Part shown: piece after piece, positions 1 to 10,937 of the stretch
How the letters are laid out: every line of letters begins with the position of its first letter
Position numbering within the stretch: the first letter of the stretch is position 1
Assembly: GCA_902806595.1 (NCBI GenBank)
Contig: CADCXC010000005.1
Span: 310,001-374,000, forward strand
DNA: 64,000 bases
Source: Pyrenopolyporus hunteri
Taxonomy: Eukaryota > Ascomycota > Sordariomycetes > Xylariales > Hypoxylaceae
Direction: 5' to 3'
Notes under the pieces: generated by a model
Told to the model about the DNA's origin: nothing
Seen by the model: the letters and a program-made list of their open reading frames with translations, nothing else
Databases searched by the model: none
Program-made: the position numbers and the translations under genes

Positions 1-1948
1 GCGGCCCGTCGGTTACGGTAACGGTTCGAGGATAGGTAACTTGATACAATCCCTTCCTTCTTCCCCGTCTGGGGATACGAACGGGAAGGGCGGGAAAAGA
101 GATCATTGTCGTGAAGCCACAGCTCATGCGAGTTTGTCGCAAACAAGGTCGATCGTCCCGTTCCATGGCCCCTCCCGAGCTAGCGATCGACAGAGATCGC
201 CTTAAGCTTAAGCCCGTCCGGCCTTACATTGTTGACCAACAGTTGCAATCTGATGATAACGCTAACATCAGCCCTGAGCCGCTCTTCTATATATTGATAT
301 TACCCATGCAATTAATGGATGTCTCCTCTCATCCCCCGTGCTTCGAGTATTAACAGATACCACGTAACAAAACCTACTAATTCCTGAAGTCTGCGCCGAT
401 ATAGGTATGTTAGAACAATCGTAACGTGCCTACACCATAGCAGGTACCTAAAATAAAGTCTCACCTCAGCTATCACGCTTCTCGCTCCGACAAACGAAAC
501 AATGTTCCAAGACGGTACATTATATTCCTAATGCAAGTACCTACACATTGTTAAATTCAACGGATCCTCGCGATCCCTAACCCGAGAAGTCGAGACATTC
601 GCCGTCTAAAACCTAGCCTACCGGCCCACCCCATGCAAGAAGGCAAGACACGTGTGTGACACGCTCTGGCATATGGGTAAGGATAGCTAGGTAAATACAT
701 ACATGTAGGGGACCTCCCGCCTTCTCAGGAACAACATCGATATTCCCTCGTGGCGAGCCGTTGTTTCAATGCTGTTACCCACTCCCGACCGTCCTAAGAC
801 ATCTGCAGCCTCGATTCTTTTTGGCTTCATGCTACCTAATACATCTGTTAGGGGTCCAGGATGCGAGCATCTACCTAGATACCTACCTACCTACGTACTT
901 AAGTAGGAGGTATCTATCGTATTGTACTTGAGGTCATACGATCTCCGCCTCCAGAACCCCGTAACAGCCCTCGTATGTCTCTGCAATACAGATAGCTTCA
1001 GGTCTACCTACCCAGATACGTAGTAGAGATACCTTAGGCATATCACGACACGCCGCGCCACGTTTCTCGCAATACAGAGCTGTAAGGGGTAGTAACAGGC
1101 GATATGCGTTATACTATTGATGACAAGGCAGCATAAAGCAATACAACACGCCCCTTGTACACATACATTCTGATTAGATATGTCATAAGATGGGTACCTG
1201 GGGAGGTAGGAATGAACGAAACTTCATATTCTCTAACTCGGTGGGTATGTTACAATACGTCCACTGTACATAGATAGGTGGGTACCTAGGTAGATATCAA
1301 CTTAGATCCTTAACTTCTCTTAACTGAGGCGCGGCATCGTGGTCTCCTATTGGGTTAAATTTGATGACTGACGATACGAACTGCTCGTAGGTTAACGTCC
1401 CCTTTCCATCAAGCAGTATCGAGGCAGATAGTCACCGCTTACACACATCTACGTATACCGAGCTCCATAGCCTCATTTGATGATGATATTAGTAATCAAG
1501 GTACTCAGAACACCACATGAGCGAGTTTGTCCTCATTAAAACTACACTATGTATTAAATAATTGACGAGCGGAGCTTTTCCCCGTCGTCCCGTTTACCAG
1601 GCCACATCAATTTGATGTTATGCATATAGGTACCTATATATCTATGAGAGCCTCAATCTGCTCTGCCTGCCCATAACGCCGTTCCGATGCGATCGCTTGC
1701 ACCACTTTTGTACCGCCTAGGTACCTATCTACCTAGGTAAGGTAAGGAGGTATTTCATTCATCAAACCCATCTACACCCATCTCTCGTCAACGCTACATC
1801 TTCTCCTGCGGGTAAAATACCCAACACATGAACGCGTATGTACTACGTAAGGGGGAATCTCTGGTGAAGGCCAATAAATCAAAATCCGAAATTAAAGCAG
1901 AAAAAACTTCGACCATGCGGAGGTAGGAATTATTGCCAGGATTTTGTT
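1..1948. other. Intergenic DNA, no supported gene
   Basis: No reading frame here has a credible start, length and composition for a gene. The stretch is rich in short CCTA/TAGG arrays, for example near 866-915, 1270-1300 and 1715-1755, and otherwise looks like unconstrained spacer. The last part (about 1850-1948) should contain the 3' untranslated region of the ABC transporter gene that ends at 1949 on the minus strand. Confidence 0.7.
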
Positions 1949-4900
1949 TTACCGGTTCTTCTCCAGACTCTGCAGGTTAACGAGTTCGGCGTACCGCCCG
2001 TTCTTCCGCATTAATTCGACGTGCGTGCCCTCTTCGACGATGCGGCCCTGGTCGAACACGTAGATGATGTCGGCCTTCTGGATGGTGCTTAAACGGTGGG
2101 CCACGGCGATCGTAGTCCGGCCCTTCGCTGCCTTGTCTAGTGCGGCTTGCACGACGTGCTCCGACTCCGAGTCCAGGGCACTGGTGGCCTCGTCCAAGAG
2201 TAGGATCTTCGGGTCGCGGATTAAGGCACGAGCGATAGCGATGCGTTGTTTCTGACCTCCCGAAAGCAGAGCACCCTTGCTGCCTACCACAGTGTTGAAG
2301 CCGTCCGGTAGGGATAAGATGAATTCGTAGATATTGGCTTCCCTGCAGGCGAACTCGATCGCCTCGTCGGATATGCTATCTGAAGGGGAGCCGAGGAGGA
2401 TGTTCTCCCTGATCGTTCCTTGGTACAGCGTAGGCTCCTGAGATACGAGAGCGACGAACGATCGGTATTGGTTAATGTTGAGGGTGCTGATCTCCTTTCC
2501 ATCGACGAAAACGCCACCGACTAGGGGATCGTAGAATCGTTCTAGTAAAGCGATCGTAGTACTCTTTCCGCAACCCGAAGCACCGACCAGGGCAACGTAC
2601 TGTCCGGGGCGGATAGTCAAGTTCAGGCCACGGAGCACGGGCTGCTCAGGTCGAGTTGGGTATCGGAAATGAACGTCTCGGAATTCGATGTTGCCTTCAA
2701 CTGATTCGATCGGCTCTCCGTCGTTAGACCACGTATCGATAGCTGGCTTTCGATCGAATAGCGTCTTGAGCTCCGTAGCCGCACCGTGGGCCTTGCCCAT
2801 GTCGGGGGCAAATGAGAAGACGACGCCGGCCGATTGCGCGCCGAAGATAACGGACATGAAACAGACGAAGAATTTGAAGAGGTCGTATTCGTACTTAGCA
2901 ATCAACGTGCCACCATACCAGAAACCAAGCGCAAAGATTAGGAAGGTGAGCGACTGTGAAGTCGCGTAGAGCGTCGAGGACTTCAGTACGGATATTAAGC
3001 TGGCCCTTTGTTGAATAGCGAGCGACTGCCTGTATTGCGATAGGACGTCCGATTCTCTAGTCAATGATGCAACGGTGCGAATTGCGGATATGGCCTCGGA
3101 TGCGTATGAAGCGCTCTGCTCGTAAGCTTTCCTCGAATGACGTTGGAAGTGCGCGAGCATGTAAAAGCGGAAGAATCCGCATGCCAGTAACAAGGGGACT
3201 GTGGCGATACAGACGAGAGCTAGTTTCCAGCCGAACGCCAAAGCGACGACCATCGCTGATATGAGCGTCGTAGTAACCATGAGTAACGTTCCGAGGGTAA
3301 CACCGCTGAGTCCAGCAACATGAGTAGTCTCGGTGGACAGGAACGATGTGAGTGCGCCGGCAGTATTTTCGTCCTTGTCAAAGAATGCGACGTCCTGGCG
3401 CAACATGGTTCGGAAAGCCCTATCCCTGACACGGTGGATTAGTCGCTCAGAACATTTGGCGAAGGCTACTCCTTGGGATATCTGAGCTATGAGCATGACA
3501 AATGCTAGCATGAGGAACATGGCACTCCAGAAGTCACTGTCCTTCTTGACCTGGGCACTGTTCGCTGGCGTGATAGGCACAGCCAAGGTCTACGTAAAGT
3601 TAGCTAATAATGACCACGTAGGAGTCGCCCGCTTAATATTAGGAGTACTGACCAGGATCTGTTTGGCGAAGAAGAAAGCTTGGGTTGGGTTACCACCTCC
3701 ACAGATGATAGACCAGAACAAACCCCAAACCATTAGCTTCCATTCTTCCCTGTTGAACGATGCAATTAATTTGATCAGAGTCCACAGACTGTATTGCTTC
3801 CTTTCCTCGGGCTTGCGGCCTTGAAGGGCCCTGCTAGATGCTGACCCTTGGGTCGGTGTCCGGTTGAGCTTGTCTTGGAATTTGTCATCAGGATCTTCGA
3901 CGTAGCCGGGCTCGGTTCCCTTGGAAGCCTTGCGGATAAGCTCCTCGTCTTGCGAGTCGATTTTCTCCTGTTCCTCAACAGACAAGTCGTTCACGACCGT
4001 AATATTCTGAGCTTTAACCAGTTTAGCGTATGCACCGTCGCGTTCCAAGAGCTCGTCGTGGGTTCCCTGTTCGACAATGGTGCCCTGCGACATAACTACG
4101 ATGTTGTGAGCATCTTTGATGGTAGAGAGACGGTGAGCAATGGTGATGGTGGTTCGACCCTCTGCAGCAGCCTCCAAAGCAGCCTGAACAACGCCTTCGG
4201 ATTTAGTATCTAACGCGCTCGTAGCCTCGTCGAGTAGCAGAACTGGAATAAAGGTTAGAATGTAATCCGGTGCTTCCTCACATATAGTGACTTACTTTTA
4301 GGGTCTGAAACGATGGCTCTCGCAATAGCAATACGTTGCTTCTGACCACCCGACAGGAGGAACCCACGTTCTCCGACATTTGTTTCGTAGCCTTCCGGTA
4401 GGGATGAAATGAAATCGTGAGCGTTGGCTTTCTTTGCCGCTTCGAAAATGAGTTCCTTCTGTTTCTCTTCGCTTTCGTTTTCGTACTTCGTGCCGATGAG
4501 ACCGTGACGGATGTTGTTGTAGATCGTGGTACCGAATAGGGTTGGTTCTTGGCTGACCAAGGACATCTGCTGGCGCAGCCACCGAAGGTTCAATGTGCTG
4601 ATGTCGTGACCATCCAGTAATACTCTGCCGGCTACGGGGTCGTAGAATCGCTCGACCAATCCCACGATGGTGCTCTTTCCGGATCCAGAAGTACCAACCA
4701 ACGCTGTCGTCTTACCGGCGGGGATTTCTAGCGTTACGTCCCTCATGACGACAACCTCGGGCCGCGACGGATAGATATGTTTAATATTCTCCAGGCGAAT
4801 CGTACCCACAACCTTATCCAGCTTCTCACCCTCATCGTTGGTGGGGTCCAATGGGGACTGGCGGTCGATGGTGTTGAATATCTTGGCTGCGGCCGCGAGC

Positions 4901-6087
4901 GCGTTTCCAAAGGCTTGGAGGTTCGGTGCGACGTTACCCAGGTTGAATGCGCCAATGATAATCGACATCATGATGATAAGGACGTTCGACAGCGGGATAA
5001 CTCCGTCAACAAGATACTTGCTGCCCATCCAGAAACTCAGACCGTAGTTCATATAAATGATCCAGAACATGCCAGCGACCATACAGGCAACCGAGGCTGC
5101 TTTTCTGAAACCGAAATACTCGGCTCGGGTGAGATGGGTGTCATATTGCTTCGCCAGGTGAGCCTGGGTACCGAAAGCGACGGCGTTCCGAATCGAGCTG
5201 ATGACCTCCTCGGCAACGCTGCCTCCTGTCGCGTACGCCTGGATCGAGTCTTTGGTGTATTTCACGACGAAGCGAGATCCCGTGCCCATGACCAAGAGCA
5301 GGGCAAAGAGGGTAGAGCACAGAATAAGCGTCAATTTCCAGTAGAAGACGAAGCCGATGACGAAGGCAGAGACGAACGTTGCGGCCGCGGTCAACGTCAA
5401 CCCGATCTTCTCGGAGATACCCTCCTGAATCAGGTTCGTGTCGGCGGTGATACGGGTGGTGACCTCGCCGGCGCCAAGCTTGTCGAAGAAGCCGATGTTC
5501 TGGCGCATACAGCTCTCCAGGTAGTGCTCGCGAATCTTGGCACTAATATGTTCGCCGGTGTAGATGAAGCCGACAGTCGCCACGTAGATGGTCACGAACT
5601 CGCCGATGGCTAGGTACACGAAATATAAGACGAGATGGGTCATCTCGCGCATGAAATCGTCGTAGGAAACGGTGTGGAGGAAATAACCCTGGAAGGTGTG
5701 TTGGAGGTTACCGAAGATGACGGTCATGAGGGGTAGGGCCGCGCCGCCCGCGATGGCGCATATGGCGCTCACGAACATGATTAGGAGGTCGTTCCGCGAG
5801 GAGTACCGGTACAGGGTAGCGACGCCGGTCTTCACCTCGGGCGTTATGACCTGCTTCTTGAGTATCTCGGCCTCCTCGGGGGAGAGGTGCCGGAAGGGGT
5901 CGTTGTTTTCATCGTTAATCGCCTTCACAACCTTAGAATCGGCCTTTTCTAGCGCGGTGTTCGATCCGGTGGAAGTCCGCCCCTTCTCCGCGGAACGATC
6001 CGTGACAGAGTCACCGTGACTAGAGGTTCGACCTGAGGGGTTGTCTGCAGCGCCCATCTGGGGCTTTTCCGAAATCTCGTCGGCCAT
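1949..6087 (-). CDS. ABC-B family full-length multidrug exporter (P-glycoprotein/Pmd1/AtrD type)
   Basis: Predicted plasma-membrane ATP-driven exporter of hydrophobic compounds. Exons 6087-4296, 4242-3653 and 3589-1949 join in frame to 1340 residues, the usual length for a fungal TMD-NBD-TMD-NBD transporter. NBD1 has Walker A GTSGSGKST (465-473), Q-loop near 513, signature LSGGQKQ (578-584) and Walker B ILLLDE (598-603). Intron 1 splits the codon just before Walker B. NBD2 has GASGCGKST (1130-1138), LSGGQKQ (1236-1242) and ILLLDE (1256-1261). Both ATP sites therefore look intact. The hydrophilic linker after NBD1 is acidic and charged, as in this family. Intron 1 is 53 bp with a GTAAGT donor; intron 2 is 63 bp with a GTCAGT donor and a GCTAAC branch site. 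No pathway genes flank it, so its substrate cannot be inferred. Family assignment is firm; the exact orthologue is not. Confidence 0.95.
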
Positions 6088-6210
6088 GGCTGCGCTCTGT
6101 TCAGGGTGACAGGAGCCGGCGAGGGGTTGGAGATTTGCACTGAGACGAGATATCGACAGGGGAAAATAAAGTGACGGTGCAAGACCGTGAACTCACAAGT
6201 CGTGGCGTGC

Positions 6211-6231
6211 CCAGACTTATATTTAAAACTG
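6211..6231 (-). promoter_or_regulatory. TATA-like element upstream of the ABC transporter
   Basis: On the minus strand this reads TTTTAAATATAAG, roughly 130 bp before the ATG at 6087. The position suits a core promoter with a leader of about 100 bp. It is a sequence resemblance only. Confidence 0.35.
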
Positions 6232-6552
6232 GTTTGCAGCTTTCCCGTTTGCTAGCTTTAGCGCGACGACCAACGAAGGCTTGGTTGGTTGGTACTTTAG
6301 GGACAAGTGCGATGCTAGCGACTTATCTAGATCCTGTGTATAGGTAAACATGGATGGGTATATAATTTCCTTTGTCTGTCATGGGTGGGAACCCGTAACG
6401 GGGTTCGTATGCGAATTCCGGACCAGGGGCGTTCTTTTGTGTGGACGGGATTCTGGGAGGGTTGAAAAGGAACAGGGCAGATTGAAGGCGAAGACGATGG
6501 TCTGATGTGCATGATACCTAGGTACCTGGTATGCATGCTCGTACATACGAAT

Positions 6553-6640
6553 GTACCTACATACAATACCATTGGCAGCAATGGTAGGTACCTACATTCA
6601 TGTACCTACCTACTCGGGTAGGGTACCTAGGTAGGTAGGT
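6553..6640. repeat. TACCTAGG/CCTACC palindromic array
   Basis: Clustered copies of CTACC, GGTAGG and GGTACC with the core TACCTAGGTAGG near 6622-6637. Head-to-head copies make the segment able to fold into short hairpins. It is one of the densest examples of a motif scattered through most spacers of this window. Confidence 0.7.
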
Positions 6641-9399
6641 AGAAGCTTCTATGTAATCGATGACAGGAATTATACAGGCCGGGCGCGGAATCCTAGAATC
6701 CCGAGCATAAACGACGACGCTAATCTCGCAATCGGTAAACTAGGTAGGTATTTAGCAACTGAAAACTTGGGTACGAAGAAGCGGAAAATAAAAAAAGGAT
6801 GACTAGGGTACCAATTAGGTATGTACCGGGTGGGGCACCACATGGAGTCAGGTCGGCGTCGGGTGCGCAGAAGCTGTCCGTCTAATACAATACACTACCT
6901 ACGCTGCAGGGATAATGCTAGAGATGTACGAACTCGTACGCTACCTACCTACCTACATAATATATCACCTAAACTGTATGTTGAATACTATATTTATGAC
7001 TTTCTATGGCAGCCATATATGCGTTTCTGGTCCTACTACATAGTATATCGATGAATGTGAGAACCATGTAAAACATCTCAATTGACTCAATGCACGTGTC
7101 TTATTCTTTCACATTACCTCATGTATTGAAATATTACCATATAGGTCGGTTTGAGTACCCAGCTGTAGCTGATTACCGGATATGGCTAGCTGCTCGTAGC
7201 TTGCCCATCCTGCTTCTTCGAGTCATAAACGGGATTCGAAACATGAAACCCCCGTCTAAATTTCTTGATGGGGCCGATGGATATATGTCATGCCTGCCAT
7301 TTGAAGAAGAAAAAGTTTGAGTTGACGGAACTGGAGATAGGTAAAATGTCCGGACCCGTGTTACACCATAGTCCTATGTGACGGAGGTTATTTATGGTCC
7401 TTTGCGCATATTGGACACACATATCTCATAGGTATAAGACAACGCAGGAAGAACAATTGTGTGCCAACTACGCGTAGGCAGCAGCATGACTCCCCGGCAA
7501 TATGCTAAGTAAGACGGCCATCTCGATACTACGACGTACTGTAGAAGGTAAGCTAGCCAATTAGCTAGAGCCGATAACCTATAGTATAATACGGTGACTC
7601 ATTAACGTGTTGCGATCCAAATTACACACATGTGCCCGGTCCTAGGTGTCGTTTAGAAAAGTGTTGAAAAATCGTATCCCATGCACGATAACTCGCGAGC
7701 CCGAGTGACTAACCGGGTGCAGATATTCATGCGTGCATGATGGTGGAGTCATAAGTCCCGTGTAGCTTCAACGATCTCATGCAACATGATGAGAGCCTGC
7801 CTTAACCATGGAAAGGAGGAGAAAGCGACGGCACAGTACCATACCCTATAAGGCGGTAGGTTGGGCGAAGATAAGGACGCGGGACTCGGGGTTGTTAAGA
7901 ATCCGGGGCCGAATAAGACTCCGCTGCTGTGCCCTATGAGCTTAGGTAGGTATGTAAGGCAGTGAACTTTTCTTTGGCAGCTAATCTTATAGGCAGACCA
8001 GCCCATAGGGCGTAGCGATTGGCGGGCAGCAAGCTCTAGACTCGGTCCCGATAGGCTAGAAGCTTACAACTTATTAAGTCCGCTACCCCTTTTAGTTTTC
8101 GTATCTGGCTACACCAAGTCGAGAAAGGGTTTCCGTTCCGCAATCTCGCTAACACCACCTTCTCACCACGGATATATCTTACCGTACTCCAGCGGTTTAC
8201 CGCCAAGGATCGTCGTTGGGACGTCTCGAATATACGGCGGATCGAAAAGGCTTACGTGCCAGACACCTGCCAGGTAACCAACCCCGTAGGACCCATAACT
8301 GCAGCTAGGTACCGTGCCCACTCAGGAGAGCCTCCACCGCCGGCATCTGATCTGGTCTGCCAACGACCGGACTTCGAAAGTTTTACATTTTTGAAAGCTT
8401 GTCCCAGAATATACGTATACGCGTTGGGTATATGCCTCCTATGTAAGGTACCTATTTATGATTCACGGGGGCAATATGACGCGTCAATGAATCAAGTCGA
8501 GAATTAAATAAAACACCAAAACGGACTTTCTCTATCTCCTATTTTCTTCGGGGCGAGGACCGAGCCGAGACCTGCTTCTGTTGATCAGGGCGTGAACAGC
8601 GACTCTAAACTGGCCCGCTTCAGGTAAGGCGCACATGCCTACATAGGTACATACCCTCAATAGGCCAAAAACGGATTAGATAGTATGTAACTCATAGTTG
8701 CATATGGTGCGGCTGAAGATTCGATGTGAATTCATTCTTACCTAATGCAAATAATTCTCTTCCGCATATGTATTAGGTACGAAAGTACATGCGTTGGTGT
8801 GTTAGACCATCTAAAATGTACAATACGATCGGAACATGTATCACGCCGGGCGAACTTCTCCAGTGTAGATCTCATCACCTATCAAGCTAGAGAAAGAAAT
8901 TATTGGACCGCGAACCGCATTAAGCCCCTCTTCCGTTCGCTCAGCCTTACCATAAGCACCAACCAATTCATGGGAAAAGAGATGGAAACAGAGCTGCCAG
9001 GTGTCCTTTTAAGTGGCCAAAACGATAACAGTTCTAGGAACCGTGGAGATGAATCACTTCTATCGTTAACAGTCATAGGTAATCAGCTCCTCCATCGCTA
9101 CCGAATCCCGGTGAATCGCCATTAGCTCGACCAAAGCTTTCGTTGATCCGTTTGAGTACCTAAGGTAACATGGTATGAGCCGAGACACGGGTGGTAGATT
9201 CCTCCGCGTCCCCATCGTTATCGTAGCTTACCTGATCCTTATACAAGACCTAACCACTAATAGTCATAACCTCGACGTCAAATAAATTACCGACGGAGTA
9301 ACTGAGACTGAGCAAGCAACCCACCGACCAATTAACACAACCAACCAGCTGGACAGCTAGATAGCGGCAGCCAGCCCGCCGGCCCGCCATCTACCCACC

Positions 9400-10470
9400 A
9401 TGCATCTCCTTCCCCTTCCTAATCCCCCCTTCCTATCTCTATCCCTCCTCCTCCTATCCACCAGCACCACCCTCCTCTCCCACATCCCCGGCGCCGGCGC
9501 CGCGTCATCCTCCTCCTCATCCTCATCCAAGCCGAAGAACGCCATCCTCCTCTCGGACGTAGAATCCCTGACCCTGCGAGACGGGCGGTCCACCGCGCAC
9601 CGGCGGGTGCCCGCGATCCCGCAGCTGCGCTGCGTCTCCTCTCCCGCCGTGTGCGGCCTGTACACGGTGGACGTGATGCGGTGCACGAACCAGGGGTCCG
9701 GGTACGGCGCCGAGGACGTGCAGTGGTCGTGCGCGGCGTCGCTGCCGCCCGAGCTCAAGCTCGGCAGCACCGACGTCGCCTGCGAGGGCTACGCCGGCCC
9801 CGACGACCCGTACGTGCTCAAGGGCAGCTGCGGCGTCGAGTACCGCCTGCTGCTCACGGAGGCCGGGGAGAGGAAGTATCCGCATATCGCCCGCGGCTCC
9901 GGGGCCGGGTCGGGGAGGAGGCAGAAGCAGCGCTCCGCGGGGGACATGCCCCCTGGCGAAGGGAGGAATCTCGCTGCGGTTGTGTTCGGCGTTCTATTCG
10001 CGTTTGTATGTATCGTCATCATCACCTCCGCGTGCCGGGCCGCGAGAAACCCGGGTGACCAGCGGAGACCTAGGAGCGATAACCGGGGCTGGGGAGGTGG
10101 TGGTGGTGGCGGCGGCGGTGGTGGAGGAGGGGGAGGAGATGACCCGCCGCCGTTTTACTCAGAGCCCAAGTACGCGTCGTCCGGGAACACGGGGTCGCGG
10201 GCGGGATTCTGGACGGGTGCGGCGACGGGAGCGACGGCGGGTGGGGCTGCGGGTTATGCGGCGGGTCGACGCAGCGCTCAGCGGGAGGCTCAGCGGCAGG
10301 CTGAGCGGGAAAATCAGGTCTATAATAACTGGCACTTTCACGATTCCGGCGCAGGACCGTCTGGCTTGTACCGCTCTAGGTCGTCTAGGTCATCTTCCAA
10401 CTCGCCTTCACAGGGGTTATCTACTGCGAGATACGAGGGTACGGGTTTCGGGTCAACCAGCCGAAGGTAG
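9400..10470 (+). CDS. SARAF-like ER membrane protein (store-operated Ca2+ entry regulator family)
   Basis: Single exon, 356 residues, ATG at 9400. A hydrophobic signal peptide covers about residues 8-36. The luminal part carries six cysteines (78, 85, 95, 111, 128, 144) in the SARAF/TMEM66 arrangement, including the diagnostic blocks VQWSC, ACEGY, YVLKGSCGVEY and IPQLRC. One TM helix lies at about 190-212. The cytosolic tail has a 15-residue glycine run (232-246), a PPPFYSEP segment like the proline-tyrosine motif of animal SARAF, and GFWTGAATG...GYAAG, which matches the animal tail. In animals SARAF dampens STIM-Orai calcium entry. Fungi generally lack obvious STIM and Orai, so the role here is unknown. 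The 5' half has very high GC3. Confidence 0.88.
   Translation: MHLLPLPNPPFLSLSLLLLSTSTTLLSHIPGAGAASSSSSSSSKPKNAILLSDVESLTLRDGRSTAHRRVPAIPQLRCVSSPAVCGLYTVDVMRCTNQGSGYGAEDVQWSCAASLPPELKLGSTDVACEGYAGPDDPYVLKGSCGVEYRLLLTEAGERKYPHIARGSGAGSGRRQKQRSAGDMPPGEGRNLAAVVFGVLFAFVCIVIITSACRAARNPGDQRRPRSDNRGWGGGGGGGGGGGGGGGDDPPPFYSEPKYASSGNTGSRAGFWTGAATGATAGGAAGYAAGRRSAQREAQRQAERENQVYNNWHFHDSGAGPSGLYRSRSSRSSSNSPSQGLSTARYEGTGFGSTSRR
10075..10140 (+). repeat. GGT/GGC trinucleotide tract coding poly-glycine
   Basis: An imperfect (GGN)n run inside the SARAF-like gene encodes the glycine stretch between the TM helix and the proline-rich motif. It varies among GGT, GGC, GGA and GGG codons, so it is probably fairly stable. 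Confidence 0.85.
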
Positions 10471-10937
10471 TTCTCGCGATCATGCGGAATGAAACGAAGC
10501 CGCTTTAGATGTCGTGGGGGTAACTTGATCTGGAAGCCTCTATTTGATTTGCACCTGCTATCCAGTGCTGCAACTCGGCGCGAACAACGTAGCTATACAC
10601 ATAGACACACACAGACACCTAGCATTACGTCGTCAACCTCCCGTGCACGCAAACTGAAAGTCTTGGCCTTAACTACCTGCAAACGCATAGGGAATCGTTG
10701 TTCGAAATCCCCAATAAAACCTCTGTAGGACACCTGAATTCGAGACTCCCCTCCCCTGCTCAACTATCGAGCTGGAACTCCTGGTCTGTAAAACACTAGT
10801 ATGTACATCAACTCTTACACGTGACAACGCCTCGTTATTTTCTGTTTTTTCCCTTCACCTCTCCCTTTCTTAACGGACCTAATAATTTACAACACGCTGT
10901 CACATATTGTTGGCTCGGTAACCCCGTCGTCCTCTTA
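10471..10937. other. Convergent intergenic region
   Basis: Short spacer between the 3' ends of the SARAF-like gene (+) and BRE1 (-). It should hold both 3' untranslated regions. A pyrimidine-rich patch lies near 10835-10872. No gene is seen. Confidence 0.65.

Larger units (their letters stand above)
6088..9399. other. Intergenic spacer, about 3.3 kb, no supported gene
   Basis: The left end must hold the ABC transporter promoter and leader; the right end must hold the promoter of the SARAF-like gene. Between them are TAGG/CCTA arrays (strongest at 6553-6640) and short open frames with no recognisable content. The longest ATG frame is 8745-9125 (126 codons), which has no family resemblance and biased, spacer-like composition, so it is not called. 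Confidence 0.6.

Noticed and set aside
4777..5613. 278-codon frame antisense to the ABC transporter
   Set aside because: It starts with ATG but overlaps conserved transporter sequence on the other strand and shows no family of its own.
8745..9125. 126-codon ATG frame before the SARAF-like gene
   Set aside because: No recognisable motif, no splice context and spacer-like composition. Could be reconsidered if transcribed.
1949..9399. ABC transporter as part of a secondary metabolite cluster
   Set aside because: No polyketide synthase, peptide synthetase, terpene, P450 or cluster regulator gene is seen in the window.
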